A DNA stretch of 64,000 nt, from contig MKUO01000005.1 in the NCBI GenBank assembly GCA_001897855.1, positions 93,125-157,124 of the forward strand. The letters are read 5' to 3'. Each line of letters starts with the position of its first letter. Within the stretch, counting starts at the first letter, position 1. Origin of the DNA: Bacteroidetes bacterium 43-93. Lineage in GTDB: Bacteria; Bacteroidota; Bacteroidia; Chitinophagales; Chitinophagaceae. The position numbers and the translations under genes were made by a program. Of this stretch, positions 1 to 7,583 are shown piece after piece. The notes beneath the pieces were generated by a model that searched no databases, was not told the origin of the DNA, and saw nothing but the letters and a program-made list of their open reading frames with translations.

Positions 1-45
1 CGGTGATAAGGGAACAAGTATCAAATTATCAATAAAAATCTGATA

Positions 46-711
46 ATGGCTGTTGAGAAGAAATACAGCGTAGCTGTAGCTGATGACCATGCTATCTTAA
101 GATCGGGGTTGGCACATATCATTAATTCCATACCGGAATTCAGGGTGGATATGGAAGCAGCTGACGGGGCAGAATTAATAGAGAAAATAGAAAAAGCCGA
201 GCGGAAGCCGGACGTCTGCATTATGGACATTAACATGCAGGGCATGAATGGCTATATAGCAACTGAAAAAATAAAAAAACTGTGGCCTGAAATAGGCGTA
301 CTTGCGTTATCTCAATATCATAATGAATTTAGCGTCATAAAAATGCTGCGGGCAGGAGCCATGGGTTATTTGCCTAAAGAGGCAGGCCCGGCAGAGCTGG
401 AAGAAGCATTGCTTTCCATCATTAACGGATGCATTTTCTATTCGGACCTGGTATCAGAAAAGACGATAGCTGTAGCGGAAGATAACCATATAGCCAAGAT
501 GCAGGATCTGAACAAAATGGAACTGGATTTCCTGCGCTATTGCTGCACAGAATATACATATAAGGAAATTGCCGATAAGATGGGCATCAGTTTGCGTACT
601 GTGGATTGGTACCGGGATAAGTTGTTCGGCAAGCTGAATGCTAAAAGCCGAACCGGCCTTGCTTTGTTTGCCCTGAAAATAGGTGTGGAACCTATTGCTG
701 AAGACCGTTAG
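46..711 (+). CDS. NarL/FixJ-type response regulator, LuxR HTH output
   Basis: A 221-residue two-component response regulator. The N-terminal receiver domain (about residues 7-125) has the acidic pair D13/D14, the predicted phospho-acceptor D61 in the stretch CIMDINMQG, and the conserved Lys in LPKEAG. The C-terminal part (about 155-215) is a LuxR-type helix-turn-helix with YKEIADKMGISLRTVDWYRDKL. In this family phosphorylation by a histidine kinase changes DNA binding. No kinase is visible in the window; it could lie upstream of base 1. The ATG at 46 is the only good start. A short hairpin covers its stop codon. Its target genes cannot be told from sequence. Confidence 0.93.
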   Translation: MAVEKKYSVAVADDHAILRSGLAHIINSIPEFRVDMEAADGAELIEKIEKAERKPDVCIMDINMQGMNGYIATEKIKKLWPEIGVLALSQYHNEFSVIKMLRAGAMGYLPKEAGPAELEEALLSIINGCIFYSDLVSEKTIAVAEDNHIAKMQDLNKMELDFLRYCCTEYTYKEIADKMGISLRTVDWYRDKLFGKLNAKSRTGLALFALKIGVEPIAEDR

Positions 712-718
712 CGGTCTT
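701..718 (+). terminator. Hairpin over the response-regulator stop codon
   Basis: AAGACCG (701-707) pairs with CGGTCTT (712-718) around a TTAG loop, followed by GTTTAG. The stop codon TAG lies in the loop. The T-run is short, so this is a modest terminator candidate. A second weak hairpin, CCGTG (804-808) with CACGG (814-818), is followed by T-rich sequence and sits before the convergent SGNH gene. Confidence 0.5.
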
Positions 719-891
719 GTTTAGGGTTCCCATGGTGATAGGGTCTATAGAACAAACAAACAAACAATACGGCAAAAATAATCTTTCAATCCGATGTTAT
801 TACCCGTGTTTTTCACGGTTCGGCATATATTTTTTTAAGAAGGGATGATCTGGGCCCTTTATTCCTACTGCTGCTAATTAATTATTATTGT

Positions 892-1920
892 TTACTTGAT
901 AGCAAGTGAAGCAATAAATGCTGCCGCTTTTTGATGTCCGGATGCCTTCCAGTGCAAATCGAGCGGATAATAATCTTCTGCTGATAGGACGGGTGAAAGG
1001 TCGACGAACGGAAAGTTTAGTCTGTGACAGGCATCTTTTACTATAGAATAAGAGCGATCAAACTGTTTAGTTTGGTAATATCCGTAAGGAGGAATATATA
1101 CGAGGTTGACGGAACAGCCATAAGCTTGCTGTAAGGAATAAAGATCGTTAGCTGTTATAAGGAAGGCTTCTATTCCATTGACACGATCTTTTGTGGTTTC
1201 ATGATCGCGGTAGAGATCTTTGCTACTCATGTTTTTAACGCCGGCGCAGATATCATACCAAAGCATAGAATGTTGGGCAAGACTGCTATGGATAGTCCAA
1301 CTATTGGCAGCGTCAAGCCATTCGTTGAATCCGCTAACTGAAGGCTCACTCAGTTTTACCGTACCCCCGGATTTTATGAAGTAGGGAAATGCATTGAAGG
1401 AAGTGTTTTGGTTATCGATAAAATCATTGGCGCAGAAGAAAAGAAAGATTTGCTTGCCTTGCAGAGGGATGAAACGCTGCAGCTTATGCAGCAAAAGAAC
1501 CTCCTGCACATTGCCATAGCCGGGGACACCGGCATTCAACACTTTTTTGCCCGTAAGGCTTTCATATTGTTTTTCAACATCCGATTGTTCGTCAACGCCC
1601 CATCCCCAAACATAAGAATCACCCAGGAATATAGTTTGGGCTTCTTTAATAGATGCATGATCATCGCGCAGGCCTAACTCGTTGGTGCGGATGTTTGTGT
1701 TGAATTCGTTATTGTTGAAACTTACATTTAGGTTTGGCGAAGTCATGTATCCTAAAACAGGATCGAAGACGACATTGCCAGGCTGATACTGAAATACATT
1801 GCGTGTACGCATATAGCGTGCCTGTTGTTGCTTATCCGTCTTAAACAGTTCCAGCACAAAACCTGCTAACAGAATGGTAATGACAAAAGCTATGAATGCA
1901 ACCAGTATCTTTTTAAGCAT
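892..1920 (-). CDS. Membrane-anchored SGNH/GDSL-type hydrolase
   Basis: A 342-residue protein with one N-terminal hydrophobic segment (about residues 4-24), so probably anchored in the inner membrane with the enzyme domain outside the cytoplasm. It shows SGNH blocks: GDSY (100-103, nucleophile Ser102), a Gly in the NAGVPGYG region, an Asn in FFCANDF, and a C-terminal D-x-H pair in LDLHWKASGH. The family covers esterases, lipases and acyl-/acetyl-hydrolases acting on polysaccharide or lipid; the substrate cannot be deduced. It lies 38 bp downstream of the radical SAM gene on the same strand, so the two may be co-transcribed. Confidence 0.8.
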   Translation of the reverse strand: MLKKILVAFIAFVITILLAGFVLELFKTDKQQQARYMRTRNVFQYQPGNVVFDPVLGYMTSPNLNVSFNNNEFNTNIRTNELGLRDDHASIKEAQTIFLGDSYVWGWGVDEQSDVEKQYESLTGKKVLNAGVPGYGNVQEVLLLHKLQRFIPLQGKQIFLFFCANDFIDNQNTSFNAFPYFIKSGGTVKLSEPSVSGFNEWLDAANSWTIHSSLAQHSMLWYDICAGVKNMSSKDLYRDHETTKDRVNGIEAFLITANDLYSLQQAYGCSVNLVYIPPYGYYQTKQFDRSYSIVKDACHRLNFPFVDLSPVLSAEDYYPLDLHWKASGHQKAAAFIASLAIK

Positions 1921-1958
1921 GTAAGTATATCGCAGTTCGTAAATGTAGTAACTATAAC

Positions 1959-4154
1959 TTAGAGCTGAAGTAAACCAAATTTGTATAGCGTATTAATGGG
2001 CTTATTATCCCAGAACAATTCGAAATCTTCCAACCCGGCTTTCTCATAGTCTTCCTTCACCTCCTGTAATGTCCAGGTTTTGTTATTGCCGACAGAAAGT
2101 TTTGTAAATAAGCCCCCAAGCCATTCGCCTTGCGGACGGTTAATATTGATGACCGTAGATTCCTGCCTGCTTTGAAAAGTCATAGCTGTCATCTCCCACT
2201 GGTTGCCTTTCTTTGATTTGGTATAATGTTCTACATGAGGTTGCTTGCCCAGCCATACGATTTTGGTAGTTGGCTTTGTAGATGCGTATTCTTCTTCTTC
2301 CAGCGCTTTAGTAATGTAATCGGCAGGCACTGTTGTCTTAGGTACTTTAAAATCGAACCATTTATGTAAAGGATGGTCTAGGCAGGCACCATGCATATAG
2401 TTGAGCAGGGATTTTTTTAAGCCGTAGCTGAAAGTCTCATGATCGGTGCCGGTATCATCAATATGCTCCACATCATTATTAGCAAATGTGCCAACAACAT
2501 CTTTCACTTTGCGAACGCCGAATTTCTGCGGCTCGAGTCCAACAGGGCTATGTGCCGTCATAGCAAACTGGTGCCAGAATGCAGATTGCAAAATGCCTGT
2601 TGCAAACATTTGCCGCACCATTTCCAGCGAATCAATTGTTTCCTGTGCTGTTTGCGTAGGGAAACCATACATCAGGTAAGCATGTACCATAATACCTGCC
2701 TCAGTAAAATGCTTGTTAACCCTGGCAACCTGTACAACGGTAATGCCCTTTTGTATTAATTGTAAAAGCCTGTCAGACGCTACTTCAAGTCCGCCTGACA
2801 CTGCGATACAGCCGGATGCTTTGAGTAGCTGGCACAGATCGCGGGTGAAGCTTTTTTCAAAACGTATGTTAGTCCACCAGCTAACTACCAGCTTTCTGCG
2901 GATAATCTCTAATGCAAGTGCCCGCATCAAAGCTGGCGGCGCAGCTTCATCCACAAAATGGAAGCCGTTTTGACCCGTTTGTGCAATGATCTCTTCCATT
3001 CGATCGCAAAGAAGTTGTGCAGTTATAGGTTCGTAGAGCTGTATATAAGGCAGTGATATATCGCAGAACGTACATTTACCCCAGTAGCAGCCATGAGCCA
3101 TGGTTAGCTTATTCCAGCGGCCATCGCTCCATAGGCTATGCATAGGATTTACCACTTCTATTGCAGATATATATTTATCCAGCCACAGATCGCGGTAATC
3201 TGGAGTGCCTACCTGGCCTTGCTTATAATCTGCGCAAGCAGGGCTATCTATATACCTTACGTTCCCTTCGATAAGTGCGAATGTTCGCTTCAGGTTTTCG
3301 ATCTGCAATTTTCCCTGGGCATACTGTACAAGACTTTCTATAGGTGCTTCGCCATCATCCAGCGTTATAAAGTTGAAGAACTCAAACACTCTTTCGTCTG
3401 AAAGGGAACGTAGTTCTGTATTAGGAAAGCCGCCACCCATTACCACCGGTACATTTTTATAGTGGTCCCTGATCCATTGCGCGCAACGGAATGCAGCAAA
3501 GAGATTGCCGGGGAAAGGAACGGATATGGCCACCATTAGTGGTTGCAGGGTAGCCATCCTTTCTTCCAATATCTGTACCAGTATTTTATCTATAAAACTT
3601 AGCGGACGCTGTAATGCATCATATAATTCATCAAAACTATTAGCTGAGCGGCCCAACCTCTCGGCATACCTGCTGAAACCAAAATGCGGATCAATACATT
3701 CCGTTATCAGGTCGCTCAGATCCTCGAGGTACATAGTGGCAAGGTGCTTTGCTTTATCTTGCAGCCCCATATTGCCAAATGCCCAATTTAGATCATCCAA
3801 CTGCGAGAAACGGCTAGCTTCCGGAAGAAAATTGCGGCGCGCTATCTGGTGCGCCAGTGTGGGGTTATGGCCTTGCAGAAAAAGTACTACATCATTAATA
3901 GTTTGTATGTAATCATCTTGCAGGCTAATGATGCGCCTGATATTTTCTGAAAATGCATGCGCCGGATCAATTGCTGCAAAAAGCTCCGTGAGGCCTTTTT
4001 TAGAGAACAATGCCAGTGTTACCTCAATACCAAGATCTGCCTGGAAAGAAGGAATATCTTTAGTGTTCAGAAATCCTTTCAGGTAGGCAGTTGCCGGGTA
4101 TGGGGTGTTTAGTTGTGTAAATGGCGGCGTCAATAAAAAAACGGGAGCACTCAA
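1959..4154 (-). CDS. B12-binding-domain-type radical SAM protein
   Basis: A 731-residue protein built like B12-binding-domain radical SAM enzymes: an N-terminal half with a Rossmann-like region (around 200-270, GGGFPN and DDGEAP) and a radical SAM core starting at HGCYWGKCTFC. The cluster-binding cysteines are C356, C361 and C364, a CX4CX2C spacing instead of the usual CX3CX2C. The core continues with the glycine-rich stretch SGGLEVASDRLLQ and ends in a long C-terminal extension. These enzymes generate a 5'-deoxyadenosyl radical; many act as methylases or in sulfur insertion. The reaction is unknown here. It is divergent from the Crp/Fnr-type gene, with a 61-bp spacer. Confidence 0.8.
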   Translation of the reverse strand: MSAPVFLLTPPFTQLNTPYPATAYLKGFLNTKDIPSFQADLGIEVTLALFSKKGLTELFAAIDPAHAFSENIRRIISLQDDYIQTINDVVLFLQGHNPTLAHQIARRNFLPEASRFSQLDDLNWAFGNMGLQDKAKHLATMYLEDLSDLITECIDPHFGFSRYAERLGRSANSFDELYDALQRPLSFIDKILVQILEERMATLQPLMVAISVPFPGNLFAAFRCAQWIRDHYKNVPVVMGGGFPNTELRSLSDERVFEFFNFITLDDGEAPIESLVQYAQGKLQIENLKRTFALIEGNVRYIDSPACADYKQGQVGTPDYRDLWLDKYISAIEVVNPMHSLWSDGRWNKLTMAHGCYWGKCTFCDISLPYIQLYEPITAQLLCDRMEEIIAQTGQNGFHFVDEAAPPALMRALALEIIRRKLVVSWWTNIRFEKSFTRDLCQLLKASGCIAVSGGLEVASDRLLQLIQKGITVVQVARVNKHFTEAGIMVHAYLMYGFPTQTAQETIDSLEMVRQMFATGILQSAFWHQFAMTAHSPVGLEPQKFGVRKVKDVVGTFANNDVEHIDDTGTDHETFSYGLKKSLLNYMHGACLDHPLHKWFDFKVPKTTVPADYITKALEEEEYASTKPTTKIVWLGKQPHVEHYTKSKKGNQWEMTAMTFQSRQESTVININRPQGEWLGGLFTKLSVGNNKTWTLQEVKEDYEKAGLEDFELFWDNKPINTLYKFGLLQL

Positions 4155-4203
4155 AAGCTATTCAATTAAGAGTGTAAAAGTAGGACGAAATTAGCAAAGC
4201 CTA

Positions 4204-4211
4204 TATTTTTG
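4204..4211 (+). promoter_or_regulatory. Bacteroidota -7 element, TATTTTTG
   Basis: This is an exact TAnnTTTG match whose last G is four bases before the ATG of the Crp/Fnr regulator. No good TTTG -33 box is seen. A start site at the usual distance would fall at or next to the ATG, so the mRNA would be leaderless or nearly so. Confidence 0.55.
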
Positions 4212-4215
4212 CGAT

Positions 4216-4806
4216 ATGTACCAGGACGAGCTGATCATACGGAATATAAGACAATCTATTCCCCTTACAGATAGTGAGGCTGAACTGGTGTTGTCGTTAC
4301 TGGAAACCAGGCAGTACGGCAATAAAGACTTTTTGCTGAGGCAAGGTGATGTATGCAGGTATGATTATTTTATTACAGAGGGCTGTGCCAAAGTTTGTTA
4401 CAGCGATGATAAGGGTAATGAGTGCATCGTGAAATTTGCTCCGGAAAATTGGTGGGCGGTAGACCTGGACAGTTTTATTAACAGCAAACCGTGTTTTTAT
4501 TATATACAGGCTATTGAAGAAACAGAAGCATTGCTGCTAAGCAAGCAGAGTTATGATCGTCTGCATGAGAAGATACCACAGTTTCAAAAATTCTCGAATC
4601 AACGCTGGCAGCAGGGATTTATAGCCTTGCAGCAAAGAGTGATACAAAATCTGAGCCTGAGCGCAGACGAACGTTACAGCCAGTTTGAGCATAAATACCC
4701 GGGACTGGAACAGCGGATATCGCAGAAACTAATTGCGTCCTATCTTGGTATCACCCCGGAATTTTTAAGTATGCTGCGTAGGAAACGCGCGGCGAAGTTT
4801 TCTTAA
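4216..4806 (+). CDS. Crp/Fnr family transcriptional regulator
   Basis: A 196-residue protein with an N-terminal cyclic-nucleotide-binding-like beta barrel (about residues 20-130: LRQGDVCRYDYFITEGCAKV, KFAPENWW) and a short C-terminal winged helix (about 160-193: QKLIASYLGITPEFLSMLRRKR). The Bacteroidota branch of this family often regulates nearby stress or redox genes. No cysteine cluster of the FNR type is visible, so oxygen sensing through Fe-S is unlikely. The next gene, 53 bp downstream, is a DoxX membrane protein and a plausible target, but this is inference. Confidence 0.9.
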   Translation: MYQDELIIRNIRQSIPLTDSEAELVLSLLETRQYGNKDFLLRQGDVCRYDYFITEGCAKVCYSDDKGNECIVKFAPENWWAVDLDSFINSKPCFYYIQAIEETEALLLSKQSYDRLHEKIPQFQKFSNQRWQQGFIALQQRVIQNLSLSADERYSQFEHKYPGLEQRISQKLIASYLGITPEFLSMLRRKRAAKFS

Positions 4807-4859
4807 ACTATATTAAGAATCATCCTGCGGATAAAGTTTCCTTTTGCTATCAAAAAAGT

Positions 4860-5288
4860 ATGAAACTATCATTTGCAAATGCAGACCTGTCATTATTGAT
4901 CTTACGTATCTGCGCAGGTGGAGTCATGTTGCCCCACGGTGCTCAAAAGTTACTCGGCATGTTTAATGGAGGCGGGTATAAAGCTACTATGTCCTATTTC
5001 ACCGGCACTATGAAATTGCCGTGGCTGGTAGCGTTTTTGGTTATTATTGCTGAATTCTTTGGCTCAGCGTTTCTTGTCTTAGGGTTTGGCGCAAGGATAT
5101 GTGCGCTTGCATTAATAGCTGTGATGATTGGCGCTATTGTGACCACCTGTTATAAAAATGGCTTTTTTATGAATTGGTATGGTAACCAGCAGGGTGAAGG
5201 ATACGAATATCATCTGCTGATAATAGGCATTCTTGCAGCGATAACGGTATCGGGTGCGGGGAAATATTCGCTTGATAACCTATTCTGA
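4860..5288 (+). CDS. DoxX family membrane protein
   Basis: A 142-residue integral membrane protein with four hydrophobic segments (about residues 8-25, 52-72, 78-97 and 118-138). The pattern LLILRICAGGVMLPHGAQKLLGMF near the N terminus is typical of DoxX/DoxD-like proteins. The length is normal for the family. Members have been linked to thiosulfate oxidation or to redox protection, but most are uncharacterised, so no specific role is claimed. It follows a Crp/Fnr-type regulator on the same strand. Confidence 0.88.
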   Translation: MKLSFANADLSLLILRICAGGVMLPHGAQKLLGMFNGGGYKATMSYFTGTMKLPWLVAFLVIIAEFFGSAFLVLGFGARICALALIAVMIGAIVTTCYKNGFFMNWYGNQQGEGYEYHLLIIGILAAITVSGAGKYSLDNLF

Positions 5289-5292
5289 TAAA

Positions 5293-5373
5293 TTAGTCGC
5301 GATCCTTCTTTACAAAAACTACAACGGCAATTACAGCGGCTATCAATGCGATCAGAAGGAGAAAATATAACAT
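5293..5373 (-). CDS. 26-residue single-span membrane peptide
   Basis: A short ORF on the minus strand encodes MLYFLLLIALIAAVIAVVVF followed by VKKDRD and a TAA stop. It is almost entirely one transmembrane helix (residues 2-21) with a short charged tail, which fits a small bitopic membrane protein. An exact TACCTTTG promoter element on the minus strand (5378-5385) ends four bases before the ATG, the same arrangement seen for two regulator genes in this window. It sits in the gap between the DoxX and CDGSH genes, convergent with DoxX. Function unknown. The promoter and clean topology favour a real gene, but conservation is untested. Confidence 0.5.
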   Translation of the reverse strand: MLYFLLLIALIAAVIAVVVFVKKDRD

Positions 5374-5377
5374 GTTG

Positions 5378-5385
5378 CAAAGGTA
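5378..5385 (-). promoter_or_regulatory. -7 element TACCTTTG for the 26-residue peptide
   Basis: The plus strand reads CAAAGGTA, so the minus strand carries TACCTTTG followed by CAAC and the ATG of the 26-residue ORF. The expected transcription start is at or beside the start codon. No clear -33 box is seen. Confidence 0.45.
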
Positions 5386-5410
5386 ATACAAGTGGCTAAC
5401 ACTAATTCTT

Positions 5411-5418
5411 TACATTTG
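5411..5418 (+). promoter_or_regulatory. -7 element TACATTTG before the CDGSH gene
   Basis: An exact TAnnTTTG match lies 25 bases before the ATG of the CDGSH gene, giving a leader of about 20 nt that ends in an A-rich stretch. This would drive the CDGSH-GNAT pair. Confidence 0.5.
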
Positions 5419-5443
5419 TTGCCCTAACGATTTTTATAAACAA

Positions 5444-5671
5444 ATGGCAACAACAAGAATTACAGTTAACAGCAATGGCTCATTGAAAGTAGAAGGAGAT
5501 TTTGAAATAGTAGACAAGGACGGCAATGTGTATGGCCTGCAGGGAAGGGAAGTGGTGTCTATCTGCCGTTGTGGACTGTCTAAAAACAAGCCCTTCTGCG
5601 ATGCATCGCACAAAGGACATTTTGAACATGAAGCAAAGGCATTTGACCTGCCTCCTAAAAAACAAGCGTAA
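5444..5671 (+). CDS. CDGSH iron-sulfur domain protein
   Basis: A 75-residue protein of the CDGSH zinc-finger/iron-sulfur family. The cluster ligands are visible as CRC (C41, C43), C52 and H56 in the motif CRCGLSKNKPFCDASHKGHF. In this family three cysteines and one histidine bind a redox-active, pH-labile 2Fe-2S cluster. The protein has no signal peptide, so it is likely cytoplasmic. Its TAA stop overlaps the ATG of the next gene (TAATG), so it is translationally linked to the GNAT acetyltransferase. The physiological partner is unknown. Confidence 0.92.
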   Translation: MATTRITVNSNGSLKVEGDFEIVDKDGNVYGLQGREVVSICRCGLSKNKPFCDASHKGHFEHEAKAFDLPPKKQA

Positions 5672-6225
5672 TGCTCACATTTACTTTTGACCCATTCCCG
5701 ATAATCACCACGGAGAGATTAGTATTGAGGGATGTGCGCCATAGCGACCGGGATGATCTGTTCCTCATTCGCTCTGATGAAGAGACGATGAAATATATAC
5801 CCAGGCCTATAGCAAAGACACCGGAGGATATTACACCTGTGATACAAATGGTGCAGGATTTTGTAACTGCCAACGAACGCATCAACTGGGCTATTACAGA
5901 AAAAGGCAGCGATAAGCTAATTGGTATGATAGGTTATGTACGAGTGCTGCCCGATAGCCACAGGGCAGAGATAGGTTATGTATTAAACAAAGCTTATCAT
6001 CGTACCGGCATTATGATGGAAGCACTGAAGGCAGTAATGGACTATGGTTTTGAAGGGATGAAATTACATTCTGTAGAGGCCGTTATTAATCCTGAAAATA
6101 CCGCTTCCTGCAGGTTGGTGGAAAAATATGGGTTTACGAAAGATGCTTATTTCAGGGATTACATCAATCATAATGACAGGTTTGTAGACGCGGTTGTATA
6201 TTCTTTCTTAAAAAATAAAGGGTAG
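5671..6225 (+). CDS. GNAT family acetyltransferase, RimJ/RimL type
   Basis: A 184-residue N-acetyltransferase with the N-terminal TERLVLRDVRHSD signature of the RimJ/RimL branch, a strand ending in GMIGYV, the acetyl-CoA-binding region (AEIGYVLNKAYHRTGIMMEAL, about residues 108-125) and the C-terminal NPENTASCRLVEKYGF block (about 145-160). The usual RGxGxG-like loop appears as YHRTGIMMEA. These enzymes acetylate protein N termini or small amines; the substrate is not predictable. Its start overlaps the CDGSH stop codon. Its stop lies three bases from the stop of a convergent small gene. Confidence 0.92.
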   Translation: MLTFTFDPFPIITTERLVLRDVRHSDRDDLFLIRSDEETMKYIPRPIAKTPEDITPVIQMVQDFVTANERINWAITEKGSDKLIGMIGYVRVLPDSHRAEIGYVLNKAYHRTGIMMEALKAVMDYGFEGMKLHSVEAVINPENTASCRLVEKYGFTKDAYFRDYINHNDRFVDAVVYSFLKNKG

Positions 6226-6238
6226 CTTTTAGCTACCC
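6220..6238. terminator. Bidirectional hairpin between convergent stop codons
   Basis: GGGTAGCT (6220-6227) and AGCTACCC (6231-6238) form a perfect 8-bp stem with a TTT loop. It overlaps the stop codons of both the GNAT gene and the convergent 52-residue gene. On the minus strand it is followed by TTTATTTTTT, a good U-tract, so it should end transcription of the small gene best. Confidence 0.7.
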
Positions 6239-6387
6239 CTTGTTCCGCCTGTTTTAGGTGGTTTTCTTGAAATATTTGCCGTTTTACCCGGTTTGATCAC
6301 TGGCTTGGCCGCGGTTGCTCCGCCGGCTCCCTTTGTGGCTTTACCGCCTTTTTTGCTGTTGTTTTTTCCTCCGTTCAGTAATGACAT
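6229..6387 (-). CDS. Small Gly/Lys-rich basic protein, 52 residues
   Basis: A minus-strand ORF encodes a 52-residue low-complexity protein starting MSLLNGGKNNSKKGGK and ending PKTGGTRGS. It is rich in Gly, Lys, Ala and Thr, with no Cys, no Trp and no membrane segment, so it is strongly basic and probably disordered. Its stop lies inside a clean hairpin shared with the convergent GNAT gene, and a U-tract follows on its own strand; this supports a real, terminated transcript. Function unknown; nucleic-acid or ribosome association is a guess from charge only. Confidence 0.6.
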   Translation of the reverse strand: MSLLNGGKNNSKKGGKATKGAGGATAAKPVIKPGKTANISRKPPKTGGTRGS

Positions 6388-6629
6388 AGTACTTGCTTTA
6401 ATGTTAACAAAAAGCGTTACAGTTCTAAGATATTAAAAAAGCAGGTACGCACCTAAAAGAACGTTCATCAAATACCTTGTTAGGCACAACTTTTTGTAAA
6501 TGCATAAAACAAGGTGATATATCGGTATGTTAAATATCCGCTATTTGAAAAAAATATTGCAGATTATATTAAAAAAACATTTTCCTTTGCAGCGTCAAAA
6601 AAATTTAGACATTTCAGAATAATAAAGAA
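6388..6629. other. Intergenic region before the arginine leader
   Basis: No convincing gene. It is AT-rich. It holds an 8-bp inverted repeat, ACCTTGTT (6474-6481) with AACAAGGT (6508-6515), and a likely promoter for the arginine operon: TTG (6557-6559), 22 bases, then TTCCTTTG (6582-6589), one mismatch from TAnnTTTG. Transcription would start near 6593. Confidence 0.45.
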
Positions 6630-6761
6630 ATGAAAAAAACCTTTGTTACATCGCCTTTCAATAGGTCTGCACAAAATGCAGACTGGCGTGGGTTTTTTGC
6701 TGTATCGCTGAAAGGTACAGATTTTTGCAGTCAGGCTATTTCCTTCCAGGTCCGACGTTGA
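6630..6761 (+). CDS. Possible leader peptide of the arginine operon
   Basis: A 43-codon ORF (MKKTFVTSPFNRSAQN... ending FQVRR) starts 37 bases after the predicted start site and ends with two adjacent Arg codons (CGA CGT) right before TGA. The ATG has the A-rich upstream context (AATAATAAAGAA) seen at other genes here. A 7-bp hairpin, GTCTGCA/TGCAGAC (6665-6683), lies inside it and is followed after nine bases by six Ts. After the stop come CAACAG/CTGTTG (6775-6792), a direct repeat of AAGCTTTC (6796-6803 and 6806-6813) and CTATG/CATAG (6829-6843). Arginine-responsive attenuation is an inference; a chance ORF is possible. Confidence 0.35.
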   Translation: MKKTFVTSPFNRSAQNADWRGFFAVSLKGTDFCSQAISFQVRR

Positions 6762-6878
6762 TATTCTGCTATTCCAACAGTATTACCTGTTGAAGAAGCT
6801 TTCCCAAGCTTTCGACCGTGTTGTTTGTCTATGTAGCCCATAGGCATAGCATTATTTATTTCATTTAACGATTTTAAG

Positions 6879-7583
6879 ATGAATCAAGCCTTTAAGGTAT
6901 TGGTTGCCAATGGCAGCCATGCCGGCTACGCAGCTTCCATTTGCGAAGAAATGGCAACGTCTGCAAAAGCCCGCGGAACGGGTATAGCCAAGCGTACGCC
7001 TGAATATTTAGAAACGAAAATGCAGGAAGGCAAAGCAGTGATAGCATTTGCCCAAGACGGCACATGGGCAGGCTTTTGTTATATAGAAACATGGGGCCAT
7101 GGTGAATATGTTGCCAACTCAGGGCTTATTGTATCTCCGCAATTCCGTAAAAGCGGCCTTGCCAAGCTTATCAAGCAAAAGATATTTGAACTGAGCCGCG
7201 AGAAATATCCGGAAGCTAAAATATTTGGCCTAACTACGGGACTCGCCGTAATGAAGATCAACAGCGACCTTGGTTACGAGCCGGTTACCTATTCTGAATT
7301 GACGCAGGACGATAATTTCTGGCAGGGATGCAAGAGCTGTGTGAACTATGATATCCTGATGAGTAAAGAGCGTAAGAATTGCCTTTGTACAGCAATGCTC
7401 TACGATCCTAAAGATCATTACACACCTGCAGAAACGCAGACCAATTTCAATAAAAAAGCCAAGGCATACGAACGCTTACTGAACATTAAGCGCCTGCGTT
7501 TGCTAGGATTCAATAAAAGGAAAAAAAAGCATCAACTAACAGAAATAAAGAAGTTCAATGAAAAAGGTAGTATTAGCATATAG
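6879..7583 (+). CDS. GNAT acetyltransferase, candidate N-acylglutamate synthase
   Basis: A 234-residue GNAT protein at the head of a full arginine operon. The acyl-CoA-binding region is seen at about residues 84-105 (SGLIVSPQFRKSGLAKLIKQ), and the C-terminal GNAT block at about 120-135 (TTGLAVMKINSDLGYEP). A Lys/Arg-rich tail (about 185-234) follows. No amino-acid-kinase domain is present, unlike classic ArgA. The operon has no other enzyme for the first step, so this is the likely glutamate N-acyltransferase; the acyl donor could be acetyl- or succinyl-CoA (see argF'). Its 3' end overlaps the argG start by 26 bp, which implies translational coupling. Confidence 0.75.
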   Translation: MNQAFKVLVANGSHAGYAASICEEMATSAKARGTGIAKRTPEYLETKMQEGKAVIAFAQDGTWAGFCYIETWGHGEYVANSGLIVSPQFRKSGLAKLIKQKIFELSREKYPEAKIFGLTTGLAVMKINSDLGYEPVTYSELTQDDNFWQGCKSCVNYDILMSKERKNCLCTAMLYDPKDHYTPAETQTNFNKKAKAYERLLNIKRLRLLGFNKRKKKHQLTEIKKFNEKGSISI

